Positions 19,089-28,988 are shown, counted from the stretch's first letter. The stretch is DNA of 64,000 nucleotides from Polaromonas sp. (GCA_025362315.1 JANYGP010000071.1:62001-126000), one strand, 5' to 3'. Numbers and translations are program-made. The notes: generated by a model not told the origin, from the letters alone.

Positions 19089-19487
19089 GTGATCGGCCTG
19101 GATACCAACGTCGTGCTTCGGTTGCTTCTAACCGACGACCTTGCGTAAAAAATGCGCGCTACCAAATTTATTCAGCAGGCTAAACGGCTTGACACCACTG
19201 TCATCATCACATTGGCGGTGGTGTTGGAGATGGAGTGGGTTTTACGTAGCAGCGCAAAAATGAACAAGACTGAAGTGTTGAATATTTTCAACCTGCTGCT
19301 TGAGTCCTATGACATTGAGATCGACAACGAAAAGGTTTTGGAGCAAGCGTTGCATGTGTATGAGAACGCAAGCTCTGACTTTGCCGAATGTTTGTTTCTC
19401 GCCCAGTACCAGCGCATGGGCTGCTGCACCATGTTGACCTTCGACGCCAAAGCAGCATGCACAACCGGTGTTGAGCTGGTTGTGTAA
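19089..19487 (+). pseudogene. PIN-domain toxin with in-frame nonsense codon
   Basis: From GTG 19089 the frame reads VIGLDTNVVLRLLLTDDLA, the conserved PIN start with its first catalytic Asp, and then meets TAA at 19146-19148. After the stop the same frame continues with KMRATKFIQQAKRL, a mid-domain with the Glu motif VVLEMEWVL, and a C-terminal ENASSDFAECLFLAQYQRMG and LTFDAKA block holding the other acidic residues. A CAA-to-TAA change would explain the stop, since Gln often follows in this family. Restart at ATG 19152 would lose the first catalytic Asp. The toxin is therefore probably inactive. Its stop overlaps the pbpC start (TAATG). Confidence 0.82.
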
Positions 19488-21859
19488 TGTACAAGCGAAC
19501 TCTTTTTGCTCTGTTTTTAATAGCTGCTTGCGCCCATAATACTTGGGCTATAGAGTCTTTTGATACTATAAAACGGGGTTTCAAGCCATCTGACACGCTG
19601 ATATTGGCTGCCAATGGCGAAATGATTCAACGCGTGCGAACTGACAGCACCGTGCGGCGTGGGCAGTGGGTGGCGTTGGCTGATGTGTCGCCGGCGCTGC
19701 GCACAGCGTTGGTGCTATCTGAAGACAAGCGCTTTTACGAGCACAGCGGTGTCGATTGGCGGGCGGTGTCATCTGCCGCATGGGCGAATGTGTGGAACAC
19801 CAAAACGCGCGGTGCATCGACCATCAGCATGCAGCTGGCTGGCTTGCTGGATGAGGACTTGAAAGCAGCCAGCAGTGGCAGAAGCGTGGGGCAAAAAATC
19901 AGCCAGACATTGTCGACCCAGGTGCTGGAAGCGCGATGGCGCAAAGACGAAATACTGGAAGCGTATTTGAATCTGGTGCCTTTTCGGGGGGAGATTGTGG
20001 GCATCGATGCCCTGAGCCGCACGCTGTTTGGCAAGGCGGCGCATGGGCTAGATGAGCGTGAGGCTGCGGTGGCTGCGGCGCTGGTACGCGCACCAAATGC
20101 AAAGGCCGCGCAGGTTGCGCAGCGGGCTTGTGGGGTTTTGAAGTTAATGCAATCGAAGCCTGATTGCGATGCGCTGGATTTGTTCACCACAGGTGCCTTG
20201 CAGCGCAGGGCGTTTGATGCGAGTGAGGGTGTGGCGCCGCATTTTGCGCGTAGGCTGGTGGCTATGCAAACACCCTCACCCCAACCCACTCCCGCGGGCG
20301 GGAGAGGGAGTAGAAGCCAAGCATCTGTCTTACTCCCTCTCCCGCTCGCGGGAGAGGACAGGGGTGAGGGATCTACGAATTCAATCCAGTCCACCCTGCG
20401 CGCCCCACTCCAGCGCTTCGCAGTCCAGACCCTGCAACAGCACCTGCGCGAACTCCGCGGCCGCCATGTGGAAGACGGCGCCATCGTGGTGCTCGACAAC
20501 GCCACAGGCAGCGTGCTGGCCTGGGTAGGTTCATCAAACGAACTTAGCAAGGCAGCTGATGTGGATGGCGTAATGGCTTTGCGCCAGCCAGGCTCAACCC
20601 TCAAACCTTTTTTGTACGCCCAGGCAATTGCTGAAAAGCGCATAACGGCTGCATCACTGCTTGAAGACTCATCAACGCAAATACCGACAGCCAGTGGCTT
20701 GTACATTCCTCAAAACTACGACCGGCAATTCAAGGGGTTGGTATCAAGCCGCACAGCACTGGGTGCGTCACTCAACGTGCCGGCTGTGCGCACACTGGTG
20801 ATGGTGTCGCCCGATGCGTTTGCCAAGCAGCTGCGCGCTGTGGGTTTGCCACTCAAGGAAAGCGGTGATTTTTATGGCTACAGCCTGGCGCTTGGCAGCT
20901 CTGAGGTGTCGCTGGTGAATTTGACGAATGCTTACCGCACGCTGGCCAATGGGGGGCAGGTGGGTGAAGTCAAATTCGCCGCACCCTCGCCCCTGCCCCA
21001 AACTCCGCATCTTTCCGCCAGCGGGAGAGGGGGCATCGCAGGCTCCCTCTCCCCAGCAGGGGAGAAGGCTGGGGTGAAGGCCCCCACCCCAGCCATAGAC
21101 CCCCGCGCCGCCTTCATCGTCACCGACATCCTGGCCGACCCAATGGCGCGCGCTCGCACTTTCGGCACCGATAGCGTCCTCAGCACCCGCTTCTGGACCG
21201 CCGTCAAAACCGGCACCAGCAAAGACATGCGCGACAACTGGGCGGTTGGATTTTCACAGCGGTACACGGTGGGCGTGTGGGTAGGCAACGCCAGCGGCGC
21301 GCCCATGTGGGATGTCAGCGGCACCAGCGGCGCAGCGCCAATCTGGGCAGCGTTGATGAACCACCTTCACCGCACCGAACCCAGCCGAACGCCCGCGCCG
21401 CCGCTGGGGCTGATGAGGGTGCCTGTGGTGTTTGGCGGCTTGGAGGCGGCACGCAGCGAATGGTTTATCGCTGGCACAGAGCAGGCTCAATTTGCTACAA
21501 ATACAGGAGCTACTAGCGCCGGTATTTATTCATCAAAACAACTAAACGGCATAGAAAATGACGCAACTGTAGACACTGTTGCAAAAATCACATCACCTGT
21601 CAACGGTGTCATCATTGCGCTGGACCCTGACATTCCGCCCAATCGCCAACGCCTTCATTTCACCGCTGAAGGCCAAAACCTTGCCTGGCGCATGGACGGC
21701 AAGCCGCTGGCACGCGGGCAGTCCGTCCAATGGCTGCCGTGGCCTGGCAGGCATGTGGTGCAACTTACCAACAGCAAAGGTGCGGTGCTTGATGAAATCA
21801 AAATTGAAGTCCGCGGCGCAGGGTTGAAAGCGGGCAGCAGTTCAAGCGTATCAAAATAA
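19487..21859 (+). CDS. pbpC: Penicillin-binding protein 1C
   Basis: Bifunctional peptidoglycan enzyme, 790 residues. Glycosyltransferase domain (about 50-230): LSEDKRFYEHSGVDWRAV and GASTISMQLAGLL. Transpeptidase domain: QPGSTLKPF (active Ser and Lys), SLNVP and VKTGTSKD. A C-terminal PBP1C domain (about 700-780) follows. Four repeat-derived segments lie within the gene: the N-terminal anchor (LIAACAHNTWA), two GC-rich inverted repeats at about residues 262-294 and 500-531, and a family-1 copy near residue 670. All keep the frame open. The catalytic motifs are intact, so the enzyme is probably functional. It is normally adjacent to the macroglobulin gene. Confidence 0.93.
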   Translation: MYKRTLFALFLIAACAHNTWAIESFDTIKRGFKPSDTLILAANGEMIQRVRTDSTVRRGQWVALADVSPALRTALVLSEDKRFYEHSGVDWRAVSSAAWANVWNTKTRGASTISMQLAGLLDEDLKAASSGRSVGQKISQTLSTQVLEARWRKDEILEAYLNLVPFRGEIVGIDALSRTLFGKAAHGLDEREAAVAAALVRAPNAKAAQVAQRACGVLKLMQSKPDCDALDLFTTGALQRRAFDASEGVAPHFARRLVAMQTPSPQPTPAGGRGSRSQASVLLPLPLAGEDRGEGSTNSIQSTLRAPLQRFAVQTLQQHLRELRGRHVEDGAIVVLDNATGSVLAWVGSSNELSKAADVDGVMALRQPGSTLKPFLYAQAIAEKRITAASLLEDSSTQIPTASGLYIPQNYDRQFKGLVSSRTALGASLNVPAVRTLVMVSPDAFAKQLRAVGLPLKESGDFYGYSLALGSSEVSLVNLTNAYRTLANGGQVGEVKFAAPSPLPQTPHLSASGRGGIAGSLSPAGEKAGVKAPTPAIDPRAAFIVTDILADPMARARTFGTDSVLSTRFWTAVKTGTSKDMRDNWAVGFSQRYTVGVWVGNASGAPMWDVSGTSGAAPIWAALMNHLHRTEPSRTPAPPLGLMRVPVVFGGLEAARSEWFIAGTEQAQFATNTGATSAGIYSSKQLNGIENDATVDTVAKITSPVNGVIIALDPDIPPNRQRLHFTAEGQNLAWRMDGKPLARGQSVQWLPWPGRHVVQLTNSKGAVLDEIKIEVRGAGLKAGSSSSVSK
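19519..19556 (+). repeat. Interspersed REP-like repeat, family 1, copy C (N-terminus of pbpC)
   Basis: TAGCTGCTTGCGCCCATAAT followed by ACTTGGGCTATAGAG, almost identical to copy A. In frame it encodes IAACAHNTWAIE, which forms the end of the only hydrophobic segment of PbpC and resembles a lipobox (IAAC). Confidence 0.85.
20271..20370 (+). repeat. Long GC-rich inverted repeat inside pbpC (copy 1)
   Basis: Arms CCCTCACCCC...GGGAGAGGGAG and CTCCCTCTCCCG...GGGGTGAGGG face each other over about 100 bp. It encodes a Pro/Gly/Ser-rich stretch between the glycosyltransferase and transpeptidase domains. The same CCCTCTCCC/GGGAGAGGG motif recurs at 20983-21080 and after glyA at 54611. Confidence 0.85.
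20983..21080 (+). repeat. Long GC-rich inverted repeat inside pbpC (copy 2)
   Basis: A second element of the same family: CACCCTCGCCCCTG at the left, a central GGGAGAGGG and CCCTCTCCCC pair, and GGCTGGGGTGAAGG at the right. It adds about 32 residues inside the transpeptidase domain, between the conserved TNAYRTLANGG block and RAAFIVTDILAD, and keeps the frame. Confidence 0.82.
21491..21535 (+). repeat. Interspersed REP-like repeat, family 1, copy D (C-terminal part of pbpC)
   Basis: GCTACAAATACAGGAGCTAC followed by TAGCGCCGGTATTTATTC, a diverged family-1 copy. It encodes a Thr/Ser/Gly-rich linker ahead of the C-terminal PBP1C domain. Confidence 0.6.
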
Positions 21860-21935
21860 TTTCAACGCGCGGTATGCAGACTTCACGCCACAGCTTTCAG
21901 CCTGGGGCTACGATGCAATCAAACCAAGGAACACA

Positions 21936-23084
21936 ATGACCGTTATCACCAACATTGAAGACCTGCGCGTGTTGCACAAGGCACGCGTACCGCGCATGTT
22001 TTACGACTATGCCGACTCAGGCTCGTGGACGGAAGGCACGTACCGCGCAAATGAAGCTGATTTTCAGAAAATAAAATTCCGCCAGCGCGTGGCCGTCAAC
22101 ATGGAAGGCCGCAGCACCGCCACTCAAATGATTGGCCAGAACGTTGCCATGCCGGTGGCTATTGCGCCGACCGGCATGAGCGGCATGCAGCATGCCGATG
22201 GCGAGATTTGCGGCGCACGCGCAGCCAAAAAATTTGGCATACCGTTCACGTTGTCAACCATGAGTATTTGCTCGATTGAAGATGTGTCAACGGCAACCGA
22301 CCGGCACCCGTTCTGGTTTCAGTTGTATGTGCTGAAAGACCGCGACTTCATTGAGCGGCTGATTGATCGCGCCAAAGCCGCCAACTGCTCGGCCCTCGTC
22401 ATCACGCTTGATTTGCAGATCCTCGGCCAGCGTCATAAAGATTTGAAAAACGGTTTGTCCGCCCCACCCAAACTGACCATTCCCAACATCATCAACATGG
22501 CCACCAAGCCGCGTTGGGGTCTGGGCATGCTGGGTACCAAACGACACGGCTTTGGCAACATCGTCGGCCACGTCAAGGGCGTTGATGACATGAGTTCATT
22601 GAGCGACTGGACCGCCAAACAGTTTGACCCTGCGCTCAATTGGGGCGATGTCGAATGGATCAAAAAACGCTGGGGCGGCAAAATCATCTTGAAGGGCATT
22701 CAGGACGAAGAAGACGCCCGCTTGGGCGTTGACAGTGGCGCAGATGCCCTGATCGTGTCCAACCACGGCGGCCGGCAACTCGATGGCGCCGAGTCGTCCA
22801 TACGCGCCCTGCCCCGCATCGTGGCTGCAGTCGGCAAGGACATCGAGGTTCACATGGATGGCGGCATCCGCAGCGGGCAAGATGTCATCAAGGCAATTGC
22901 TCTGGGGGCCAAAGGTGTTTACATTGGCCGGGCGTGGCTTTATGCGCTGGGCGCCATGGGCGAGCCGGGAGTCACCAAAGCGCTTCAGATCATTCACAAA
23001 GAGCTGGACTTGACCATGGCTTTTTGTGGCAAAACCGACATCAACGCGGTAGACAAAGGCATCCTGCTTGCCGGAACTTACTAG
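21936..23084 (+). CDS. lldD: FMN-dependent alpha-hydroxy acid oxidoreductase (L-lactate dehydrogenase LldD-like)
   Basis: 382 residues with the FMN-dependent alpha-hydroxy acid dehydrogenase fold. N-terminal FYDYADSGSWTEGTYRAN, the FMN-contacting PVAIAPTGMSGMQHADGE and the active-site signature SNHGGRQLDGAESSI (catalytic His) are followed by HMDGGIRSGQDVIKAIALGA. It probably oxidises L-lactate to pyruvate at the inner membrane, passing electrons to quinones; a related 2-hydroxy acid is possible. It stands alone, with no LldR regulator or lactate permease next to it. Confidence 0.88.
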   Translation: MTVITNIEDLRVLHKARVPRMFYDYADSGSWTEGTYRANEADFQKIKFRQRVAVNMEGRSTATQMIGQNVAMPVAIAPTGMSGMQHADGEICGARAAKKFGIPFTLSTMSICSIEDVSTATDRHPFWFQLYVLKDRDFIERLIDRAKAANCSALVITLDLQILGQRHKDLKNGLSAPPKLTIPNIINMATKPRWGLGMLGTKRHGFGNIVGHVKGVDDMSSLSDWTAKQFDPALNWGDVEWIKKRWGGKIILKGIQDEEDARLGVDSGADALIVSNHGGRQLDGAESSIRALPRIVAAVGKDIEVHMDGGIRSGQDVIKAIALGAKGVYIGRAWLYALGAMGEPGVTKALQIIHKELDLTMAFCGKTDINAVDKGILLAGTY

Positions 23085-23101
23085 GTTAAAAACGCGGCGC
23101 A

Positions 23102-23140
23102 CAAAGAAAAATAGCCTGAAGGCAAAACCATCAGGCTATT
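23102..23140 (-). terminator. Rho-independent terminator of the tRNA transcript
   Basis: Perfect 10-bp stem AATAGCCTGA/TCAGGCTATT (23110-23119 and 23131-23140). Read on the minus strand it is followed by TTTTCTTTGT, so it ends transcription coming from the two tRNA genes. It may also stop lldD readthrough. Confidence 0.8.
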
Positions 23141-23158
23141 GATCTAGAACATAAATTC

Positions 23159-23235
23159 TGGTGCGGCTGGCAGGAATTGAACCCACGACCCCTTGGTTCG
23201 TAGCCAAGTACTCTATCCAACTGAGCTACAGCCGC
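23159..23235 (-). tRNA. tRNA-Arg (anticodon ACG)
   Basis: Read on the minus strand: acceptor GCGGCTG pairs with CAGCCGC, followed by discriminator A and an encoded CCA. The D-loop GCTCAGTTGGATAGAG, anticodon stem CTTGG/CCAAG with loop CTACGAA (anticodon ACG), and T-arm GTGGGTTCAATTCCTGC are all present. Confidence 0.95.
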
Positions 23236-23271
23236 GAAGCTGCAAAGTATAGCGCATCAACTGCTAAAAAA

Positions 23272-23348
23272 TGGTGGGCCGTCACAGACTTGAACTGTGG
23301 ACCAAAGGATTATGAGTCCTCTGCTCTAACCAACTGAGCTAACGGCCC
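23272..23348 (-). tRNA. tRNA with CAT anticodon (Met or lysidine-dependent Ile2)
   Basis: Read on the minus strand: GGGCCGTTAGCTCAGTTGG with acceptor partner CGGCCC and encoded ACCA; anticodon loop CTCATAA. The anticodon stem and variable region (GGACTCATAATCCTTTGGTC) look more like bacterial tRNA-Ile2, whose C is modified to lysidine by TilS, than like elongator tRNA-Met. Sequence inspection cannot settle this. Confidence 0.88.
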
Positions 23349-23371
23349 GAACCAGCAAGCATTGTAAATGC

Positions 23372-24391
23372 CTACTTGCCGTGGCTGAGCGCCGTGCTGA
23401 CCAGCTTGGAAGTGATGTCAACAATTTGTATCATTTTTTCGTAGGGCATTCGCATGGGGCCTATCACACCAAGTGTGCCTACCACCCTGCCGTCAACTTC
23501 GTAAGGCGCGGTGACCACCGACAGCTCGTGATACGGTATGACCTGGCTTTCACCACCAATGTAAATCCGCACACCTTCAGCCCGGCTGGACACATCCAGC
23601 AATTTCATCAGCTGGGCCTTTTGCTCAAACAGATCAAACAGTTTGCGCAAGTTGCCCATGTTGCTGGAAAAGTCACTGACCGTCAGCAGATTCCGCTCTC
23701 CGGAAATAACAACCTCTTCGCGCGCTTCAATGGCTTCGGAGCTGACCTGCACTGCTGTTTGCATCAGGGTGGCGATTTCGCCGCGCAACGCTTCCACTTC
23801 GTTTTTGAGCCGCTCCCTCACCTCTTCAATCGCCATGCCTGCGTAATGGGAGTTCAAAAAATTGGCCGCTTCCACCAGCTGTGCCTGCGTGTAGTCAGCC
23901 TCCGTGAAAATGACACGGTTTTGCACATCACCATCCGGTGACACGATGATGACCAGAAAACGCCGCTCCGACAGTCTTAAAAATTCAATGTGCTTGAACA
24001 CTGAGCTGCGCCGCGGTGCCATGACCACACCTACAAACTGTGACAGGCTGGACAACATGTGTGCAGCACTGCTCAACACTTTTTGCGGCTGGTCAGGCGC
24101 CAGGATCTGGGGTCCCAGACCCGGCGTGTTCATGAACGGATCTGACTGCGTTGTTAGCATGGTGTCAACAAACAGCCGGTAACCCAGCGCAGTGGGTATG
24201 CGCCCGGCTGATGTGTGCGGGCTGACAATCAGGCCGAGGTCTTCCAGATCGCTCATCACATTGCGGATGGTGGCAGGCGACAACTCAAGTCCGGATGCCC
24301 TGGACAGCGTGCGTGAACCCACCGGCTGCCCGTCAGCAATGTAGCGCTCAACAAGCGCTTTCAGCAACAGTCTGGCCCGGTCATCTAGCAT
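23372..24391 (-). CDS. hrcA: Heat-inducible transcription repressor HrcA
   Basis: 339 residues. An N-terminal winged helix ([20 protein letters not shown] and [19 protein letters not shown]) binds CIRCE operators. The C-terminal GAF-like domain ends with [19 protein letters not shown]. HrcA represses groESL and sometimes dnaK-type operons until heat shock. I see no CIRCE inverted repeat in the short spacer to nadK. It is divergent from nadK with about 48 bp between starts. Confidence 0.96.
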   Translation of the reverse strand: MLDDRARLLLKALVERYIADGQPVGSRTLSRASGLELSPATIRNVMSDLEDLGLIVSPHTSAGRIPTALGYRLFVDTMLTTQSDPFMNTPGLGPQILAPDQPQKVLSSAAHMLSSLSQFVGVVMAPRRSSVFKHIEFLRLSERRFLVIIVSPDGDVQNRVIFTEADYTQAQLVEAANFLNSHYAGMAIEEVRERLKNEVEALRGEIATLMQTAVQVSSEAIEAREEVVISGERNLLTVSDFSSNMGNLRKLFDLFEQKAQLMKLLDVSSRAEGVRIYIGGESQVIPYHELSVVTAPYEVDGRVVGTLGVIGPMRMPYEKMIQIVDITSKLVSTALSHGK

Positions 24392-24439
24392 CTTGTCATT
24401 CTAAGGAACTTGTCATGCATCTTGTGATGTAATTTGCAA

Positions 24440-25315
24440 ATGAAGACGCAATTCCGCCATGTCGCCCTGATTGGCAAATACCATGCTCAGGGCTCGCACG
24501 CGGCACTTGAAAATATTGCGCAGTTTCTCAATGCACAAGGTTGTGACGTCGCCGTTGAAAAAGACACCGCAAACAACACTGGGATCACGCAGTACCCCAT
24601 ACTGGACGTGACGGCCATCGGCGCCCAATGCGATCTGGCGCTGGTTGTCGGCGGAGACGGCACCATGCTGGGCATCGGCCGTGTTCTGGCAAAGTTTGGG
24701 GTACCGCTGATTGGCATCAACCAGGGACGGTTGGGTTTTATCACGGACATTGCCTTTGATGGCTACCAGAGTGTTTTGGGCCCCATGCTGCAAGGCGATT
24801 ATGAAGAAGATCGCCGCTGGATGATGCAGGCACAAGTGGTGCGTGACGGGCACTGCGTATTCAGTGCCACTGCCATGAACGATGTTGTCGTCAATCGTGG
24901 CGCCAGCTCGGGCATGGTCGAATTGCGGGTTGAAGTCGATGGGCGGTTTGTTGCCAACCAGCGTGCTGATGGACTCATCATTGCCTCCCCCACCGGTTCA
25001 ACCGCCTACGCATTGTCAGCAGGAGGGCCCTTGCTGCACCCATCGATTGCTGGCTGGATACTGGTGCCCATTGCGCCGCATACATTGTCAAACCGGCCCA
25101 TCGTGCTTTCGGATTCAGGTGAGATAGCTATTGAAATCGTAGCAGGCCGTGATGCCAGCGCCAATTTTGACATGCAATCCCTGGCAAGCCTGATGCTGGG
25201 TGACCGGATTGTCGTTAAACGCTCGGACTACCAGATGCGGTTTCTGCACCCCACGGGCTGGAGTTACTTCGACACACTGCGCAAAAAGCTGCACTGGAAC
25301 GAGGGTGCCGTATGA
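24440..25315 (+). CDS. nadK: NAD kinase
   Basis: Phosphorylates NAD to NADP. The 291-residue sequence has [13 protein letters not shown] (GGDGT catalytic motif), [35 protein letters not shown] and the C-terminal [18 protein letters not shown] start at ATG 24440 ([10 protein letters not shown]). Its stop overlaps the recN start by four bases, beginning a nadK-recN-rapZ operon. Confidence 0.97.
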   Translation: MKTQFRHVALIGKYHAQGSHAALENIAQFLNAQGCDVAVEKDTANNTGITQYPILDVTAIGAQCDLALVVGGDGTMLGIGRVLAKFGVPLIGINQGRLGFITDIAFDGYQSVLGPMLQGDYEEDRRWMMQAQVVRDGHCVFSATAMNDVVVNRGASSGMVELRVEVDGRFVANQRADGLIIASPTGSTAYALSAGGPLLHPSIAGWILVPIAPHTLSNRPIVLSDSGEIAIEIVAGRDASANFDMQSLASLMLGDRIVVKRSDYQMRFLHPTGWSYFDTLRKKLHWNEGAV

Positions 25316-26955
25316 GCCTCAGGAGCATTTCGCTTCGGGACTTTGTCATTGTTCATTTGCTCGAATTGGATTTGGCCAATGGCTTTACCGTGCTGACTGG
25401 TGAGACGGGCGCTGGCAAATCCATATTGATCGATGCGCTACAGCTTGCCCTGGGTGCCAGGGCCGATGCTGGCGTGGTGCGGGAAGGCGCGCTTCGCTGC
25501 GAGATCAGCGCCGAGTTTGACAGCCCGCCGACGGTTGCCAGCTGGCTTGAAGAATCTGGCTTTTCCAGCGGTGACACCCTGCTGCTCAGGCGCACCATTG
25601 ATTCACAAGGTAAAAGCCGGGCATGGATCAACGGAAGCGCAGCAACAGCTGCTCAGTTAAGAGACATTGCGGACAAGCTGGTCGATATTCATGGGCAGCA
25701 TGCCTGGCAAAGCCTGACCCGACCGGACGCTGTGCGCGGACTGCTCGATTCTTATGGTGGTGTCAACACCGACCGCCTTGGCGAGCTTTGGCGGCTCTGG
25801 CGGCAGGCGCAAAAATCCTTGCTGGACGCCCGCAGTGCGCAGGACAGTGCGCAGCGGGAGCAGGAGCGGCTGGCATGGCAGATCAGCGAGCTGGACAAGC
25901 TGGCCCCCGGACCTGATGAGTGGCTCGAACTCAATACACAGCACAGCCGCCTGTCCAATGCGCAGACCCTGCGTGATGCTGTCCAGGCAGCTCTGGAGGC
26001 ATTGAGTGAGTCGGAACAAAATGCAAGCAGCTTGCTGGGCCGGGCGTTGAGTCAATTGCAAGGCCAGTCGCACATTGAGCCGCAGTTCTTCGCATTGGCA
26101 GAAGTGCTGGCCAGCGCGCTGGCTCAAACAGAAGATGCTGTGCATTCGCTGAACACTTACGCACGCCATGCCGAGCTGGAGCCCCAGCACCTGAATGATC
26201 TGGACGAGCGCCTGAGCCAGTGGATCAGCCTGGCCCGCCGCTACAAAAGGCAGCCTGTTGATCTGCCGGCGCTGTTGGCCGGCTGGCGGGGTGAGCTGCA
26301 AAAGCTTGATGAAGCCGGGGACCTTGTCCAGCTTGAACGATTTGAAAAGCAGGCCCACGCAAAGTATCTGGAAGAGGCAAAGACACTGACCAAACTTCGT
26401 GCCAAGGCAGCCCCTGCGCTTGCCAAGGCCATCACCCAGGCCATGCAAGGACTGGGTATGCAAGGCGGCAAGTTTGATGTGGCGCTCAACACACTTGAGC
26501 ACCCTGCACTGTTTGGAATGGAACAGGCTGAATTTTTGGTGGCTGGCCACAGCGGTACCACGCCGCGCCCGGTGGGCAAAGTGGCTTCAGGAGGGGAGTT
26601 GTCGCGCATTGCGCTGGCCATCGCAGTGACAACAAGTCAACTTGGGCAAGCCCAGACACTCATTTTTGATGAGGTGGATTCGGGTGTGGGTGGCCGGGTT
26701 GCCGAGACCGTTGGCCGCCTGATGAAGCAGCTGGGCAAGGACCGGCAGGTCATGGCTGTCACGCATTTGCCGCAAGTTGCAGCGTGTTCAGACCAGCACC
26801 TTATGGTGTCAAAGCTGACTGAAAAGGGCAATACTTTCAGCAGTGTTGAGCTTGTGAAAGGGCAGGCACGCGTTGCAGAGATTGGCCGCATGCTGGGTGG
26901 TGAGAAATTGTCCACCACCACATTGGCACATGCCAGGGAGATGCTGGGGCAATGA
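25312..26955 (+). CDS. recN: DNA repair protein RecN
   Basis: A 547-residue SMC-like ATPase. Walker [21 protein letters not shown] at the N-terminus, coiled-coil arms in the middle (about 150-380, rich in Leu/Gln/Glu), and a C-terminal half with the ABC signature [15 protein letters not shown] and Walker [14 protein letters not shown]. RecN acts in double-strand break repair. It overlaps nadK upstream and rapZ downstream by four bases each, so translation is coupled. Confidence 0.97.
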   Translation: MSLRSISLRDFVIVHLLELDLANGFTVLTGETGAGKSILIDALQLALGARADAGVVREGALRCEISAEFDSPPTVASWLEESGFSSGDTLLLRRTIDSQGKSRAWINGSAATAAQLRDIADKLVDIHGQHAWQSLTRPDAVRGLLDSYGGVNTDRLGELWRLWRQAQKSLLDARSAQDSAQREQERLAWQISELDKLAPGPDEWLELNTQHSRLSNAQTLRDAVQAALEALSESEQNASSLLGRALSQLQGQSHIEPQFFALAEVLASALAQTEDAVHSLNTYARHAELEPQHLNDLDERLSQWISLARRYKRQPVDLPALLAGWRGELQKLDEAGDLVQLERFEKQAHAKYLEEAKTLTKLRAKAAPALAKAITQAMQGLGMQGGKFDVALNTLEHPALFGMEQAEFLVAGHSGTTPRPVGKVASGGELSRIALAIAVTTSQLGQAQTLIFDEVDSGVGGRVAETVGRLMKQLGKDRQVMAVTHLPQVAACSDQHLMVSKLTEKGNTFSSVELVKGQARVAEIGRMLGGEKLSTTTLAHAREMLGQ

Positions 26956-27833
26956 CTGTTCAGACGCAGACGCTGCTTGAAATGGTGCTCATCACCGGCA
27001 TGTCGGGCTCCGGCAAATCAGTCGCATTGCATGCGCTGGAAGATGCTGGTTACTACTGCGTTGACAACCTGCCACCCGAATTGCTGACCTCTTTTGTTGC
27101 AGTCGAGCAGCAGCACAGAGCCAAGAAAGTGGCAATCGCCATGGATGTGCGCAGCGCAACATCGCTGCCGCTGGTGCCCAGGCAACTGGCCCAGCTTCGG
27201 ACACAAGGCATCGCAATTCAGTCCCTGTTTCTGGATGCCAGCACAGACACGCTGCTGCGCCGGTTTTCTGAAACCCGGCGTTTGCATCCGCTGTCCCGCA
27301 TGGATGCTTCTGACCAGCACCGCGCGCTGGTCGATGCCATTGAGCTGGAACGCGAGCTGCTTGGTGACATGCGGGAGCAGTCGCATGTGCTGGACACCAG
27401 CATGATCCGTTCATCACAGCTGCAGGGCTACGTGAAGTCACTGATCTCGGCGCCCGCCAGACAACTGACGCTGGTGTTTCAGTCATTTGCTTTCAAGCGC
27501 GGGGTACCGCTGGACGCAGATTATGTTTTTGATGTTCGCATGCTGCCCAATCCGCATTATGAGTCCGGCCTTCGCGACCTGACAGGCAAGGACGCTGCTG
27601 TTGCCGAATATTTGCGTTCGCATTCTGAAGTTCATGACATGTCCAATGACATCGAGGAATTTATCAGTCACTGGCTGAAAGCACTGGTGCGCGATCACCG
27701 CAGTTACGTGACAGTGGCCATAGGCTGCACAGGTGGCCAGCACCGGTCGGTTTATCTGGTTGAAACGCTGGCACAAATTTTTAGCCAAAACTGGCAAACC
27801 CTCAAACGTCACCGCGAAATGGACGCGCGTTAA
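26952..27833 (+). CDS. rapZ: RNase adapter protein RapZ / nucleotide-binding YvcJ family
   Basis: 293 residues. Walker [21 protein letters not shown], then [24 protein letters not shown] and [20 protein letters not shown]. The C-terminal domain has [18 protein letters not shown] and [15 protein letters not shown]. In enterics RapZ presents GlmZ RNA to RNase E; in other groups the homologue binds nucleotides or UDP-GlcNAc. Here it ends the nadK-recN-rapZ run and is not beside hprK-ptsN. Its stop overlaps that of mutY on the other strand. Confidence 0.94.
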   Translation: MTVQTQTLLEMVLITGMSGSGKSVALHALEDAGYYCVDNLPPELLTSFVAVEQQHRAKKVAIAMDVRSATSLPLVPRQLAQLRTQGIAIQSLFLDASTDTLLRRFSETRRLHPLSRMDASDQHRALVDAIELERELLGDMREQSHVLDTSMIRSSQLQGYVKSLISAPARQLTLVFQSFAFKRGVPLDADYVFDVRMLPNPHYESGLRDLTGKDAAVAEYLRSHSEVHDMSNDIEEFISHWLKALVRDHRSYVTVAIGCTGGQHRSVYLVETLAQIFSQNWQTLKRHREMDAR

Positions 27834-28972
27834 AAAACGCTGTGGCCTGGCCAGCTCTCGAGCAACTTGCGAATGGGCGAAGGTAAACCCAACTGGGGCC
27901 ATTCATGCAACGCATACCAGCGGGCTTTTACAACCGCATTCACGTCAGGCTTGTCACTTGGTCTGGCTTCCTGACTGGCGTCGGGCATCTGCTGAGCGGA
28001 TTCAAACGGGACCACCGACGGGCTCAGATACAAATCTTTGTGCGTCAGAACATGTTTGAAAGTTGCCAGGGTCTCAATATTCAAACGACTTGACTCAGGC
28101 AAATATGCCAGCAGAGATTCTTCACTGTCAAAAACAGGCAGACAGAAAAGACCGCCCCAAATACCGGTGACGGGTCGTCGCTCAAGCCACACGGACCCAT
28201 CCGGGCGCTGCGCCCACAACAGGCTCAGGCGCAATGCACTGCGTTTGAGTTTTTTTGTTTTAACCGGATATTTTTCCGGGTTGCCTTCGGCAAAACTTTT
28301 GCAAATGTCACGGACGGGGCATATTAGGCACTGTGGTTTGCGCGGCGTACACAGCGTGGCTCCGAGGTCCATCACACCCTGTGTGTAGCGCGGCATGGCT
28401 TGTTGTAAATCATTTTCCGGCAATAAACTGCTGGCAATCAACAACAACTTATTTTCACTGTCAGCAATTGCCAAATCTTCAGCAAATGCCGCGACACGTG
28501 TCAACACGCGTTTGACATTGCCATCAAAAATTGCCACCCGCTCGCCAAAGCAAAAAGAAGCAACGGCAGCGGCTGTTGAGGGTCCGATACCAGGCAAAGT
28601 TTTTAAAAGCTCGGCGGTTTCTGGAAACTTGCCGCCATGCGCGGCCACCACGTCCTGCGCGCAGCGGTGCATGTTACGTGCCCGGCTGTAATAACCCAAG
28701 CCGCTCCACATCGCCATGACTTCGTCAGCATGGGCTTTTGCCAAATCAGCGACGTCCGGGAAACGCACCAAAAACCGTGCGTAATAGCCCAATACGGTTG
28801 TCACCTGCGTTTGCTGGAGCATGACTTCAGACAGCCAGACGCGATACGGGTCACGGGTGTTTTGCCACGGCAAGGTGTTGCGGCCGTGCGTTTGCTGCCA
28901 GGCAACGATTTTTTCGGCAAAGCCACCGCTGGTGCGGATGCCAAAAATCAAAAACGAGCCAGGAACCGGCAA
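27830..28972 (-). CDS. mutY: Adenine DNA glycosylase MutY
   Basis: Removes A mispaired with 8-oxoG. The helix-hairpin-helix region [22 protein letters not shown], catalytic [12 protein letters not shown], the 4Fe-4S cluster (Cys-x6-Cys-x2-Cys-x5-Cys in [18 protein letters not shown]) and a C-terminal NUDIX-like domain with [10 protein letters not shown] are all visible. The start is uncertain: TTG 28972 gives MPVPGSF..., and conserved sequence begins near [13 protein letters not shown]. It lies with the dynamin-like gene and mutM on the minus strand, grouping two 8-oxoG repair enzymes. Confidence 0.93.
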   Translation of the reverse strand: MPVPGSFLIFGIRTSGGFAEKIVAWQQTHGRNTLPWQNTRDPYRVWLSEVMLQQTQVTTVLGYYARFLVRFPDVADLAKAHADEVMAMWSGLGYYSRARNMHRCAQDVVAAHGGKFPETAELLKTLPGIGPSTAAAVASFCFGERVAIFDGNVKRVLTRVAAFAEDLAIADSENKLLLIASSLLPENDLQQAMPRYTQGVMDLGATLCTPRKPQCLICPVRDICKSFAEGNPEKYPVKTKKLKRSALRLSLLWAQRPDGSVWLERRPVTGIWGGLFCLPVFDSEESLLAYLPESSRLNIETLATFKHVLTHKDLYLSPSVVPFESAQQMPDASQEARPSDKPDVNAVVKARWYALHEWPQLGLPSPIRKLLESWPGHSVF

Positions 28973-28988
28973 AATTTGAAAATCGGTT

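Noticed and set aside
23102-23140. Inverted repeat considered as a CIRCE element for hrcA
   Set aside because: Arms do not match the CIRCE consensus TTAGCACTC-N9-GAGTGCTAA, and a T-run makes it a terminator.
25120-25155. ATAGCTATTGAAATCGTAGC inside nadK as a possible family-1 repeat
   Set aside because: Only the first few bases match; the GCGCC core is missing and the protein sequence there is normal for NadK.
25657-26550. 297-residue frame antisense to recN
   Set aside because: Shadow of the recN coiled-coil region.
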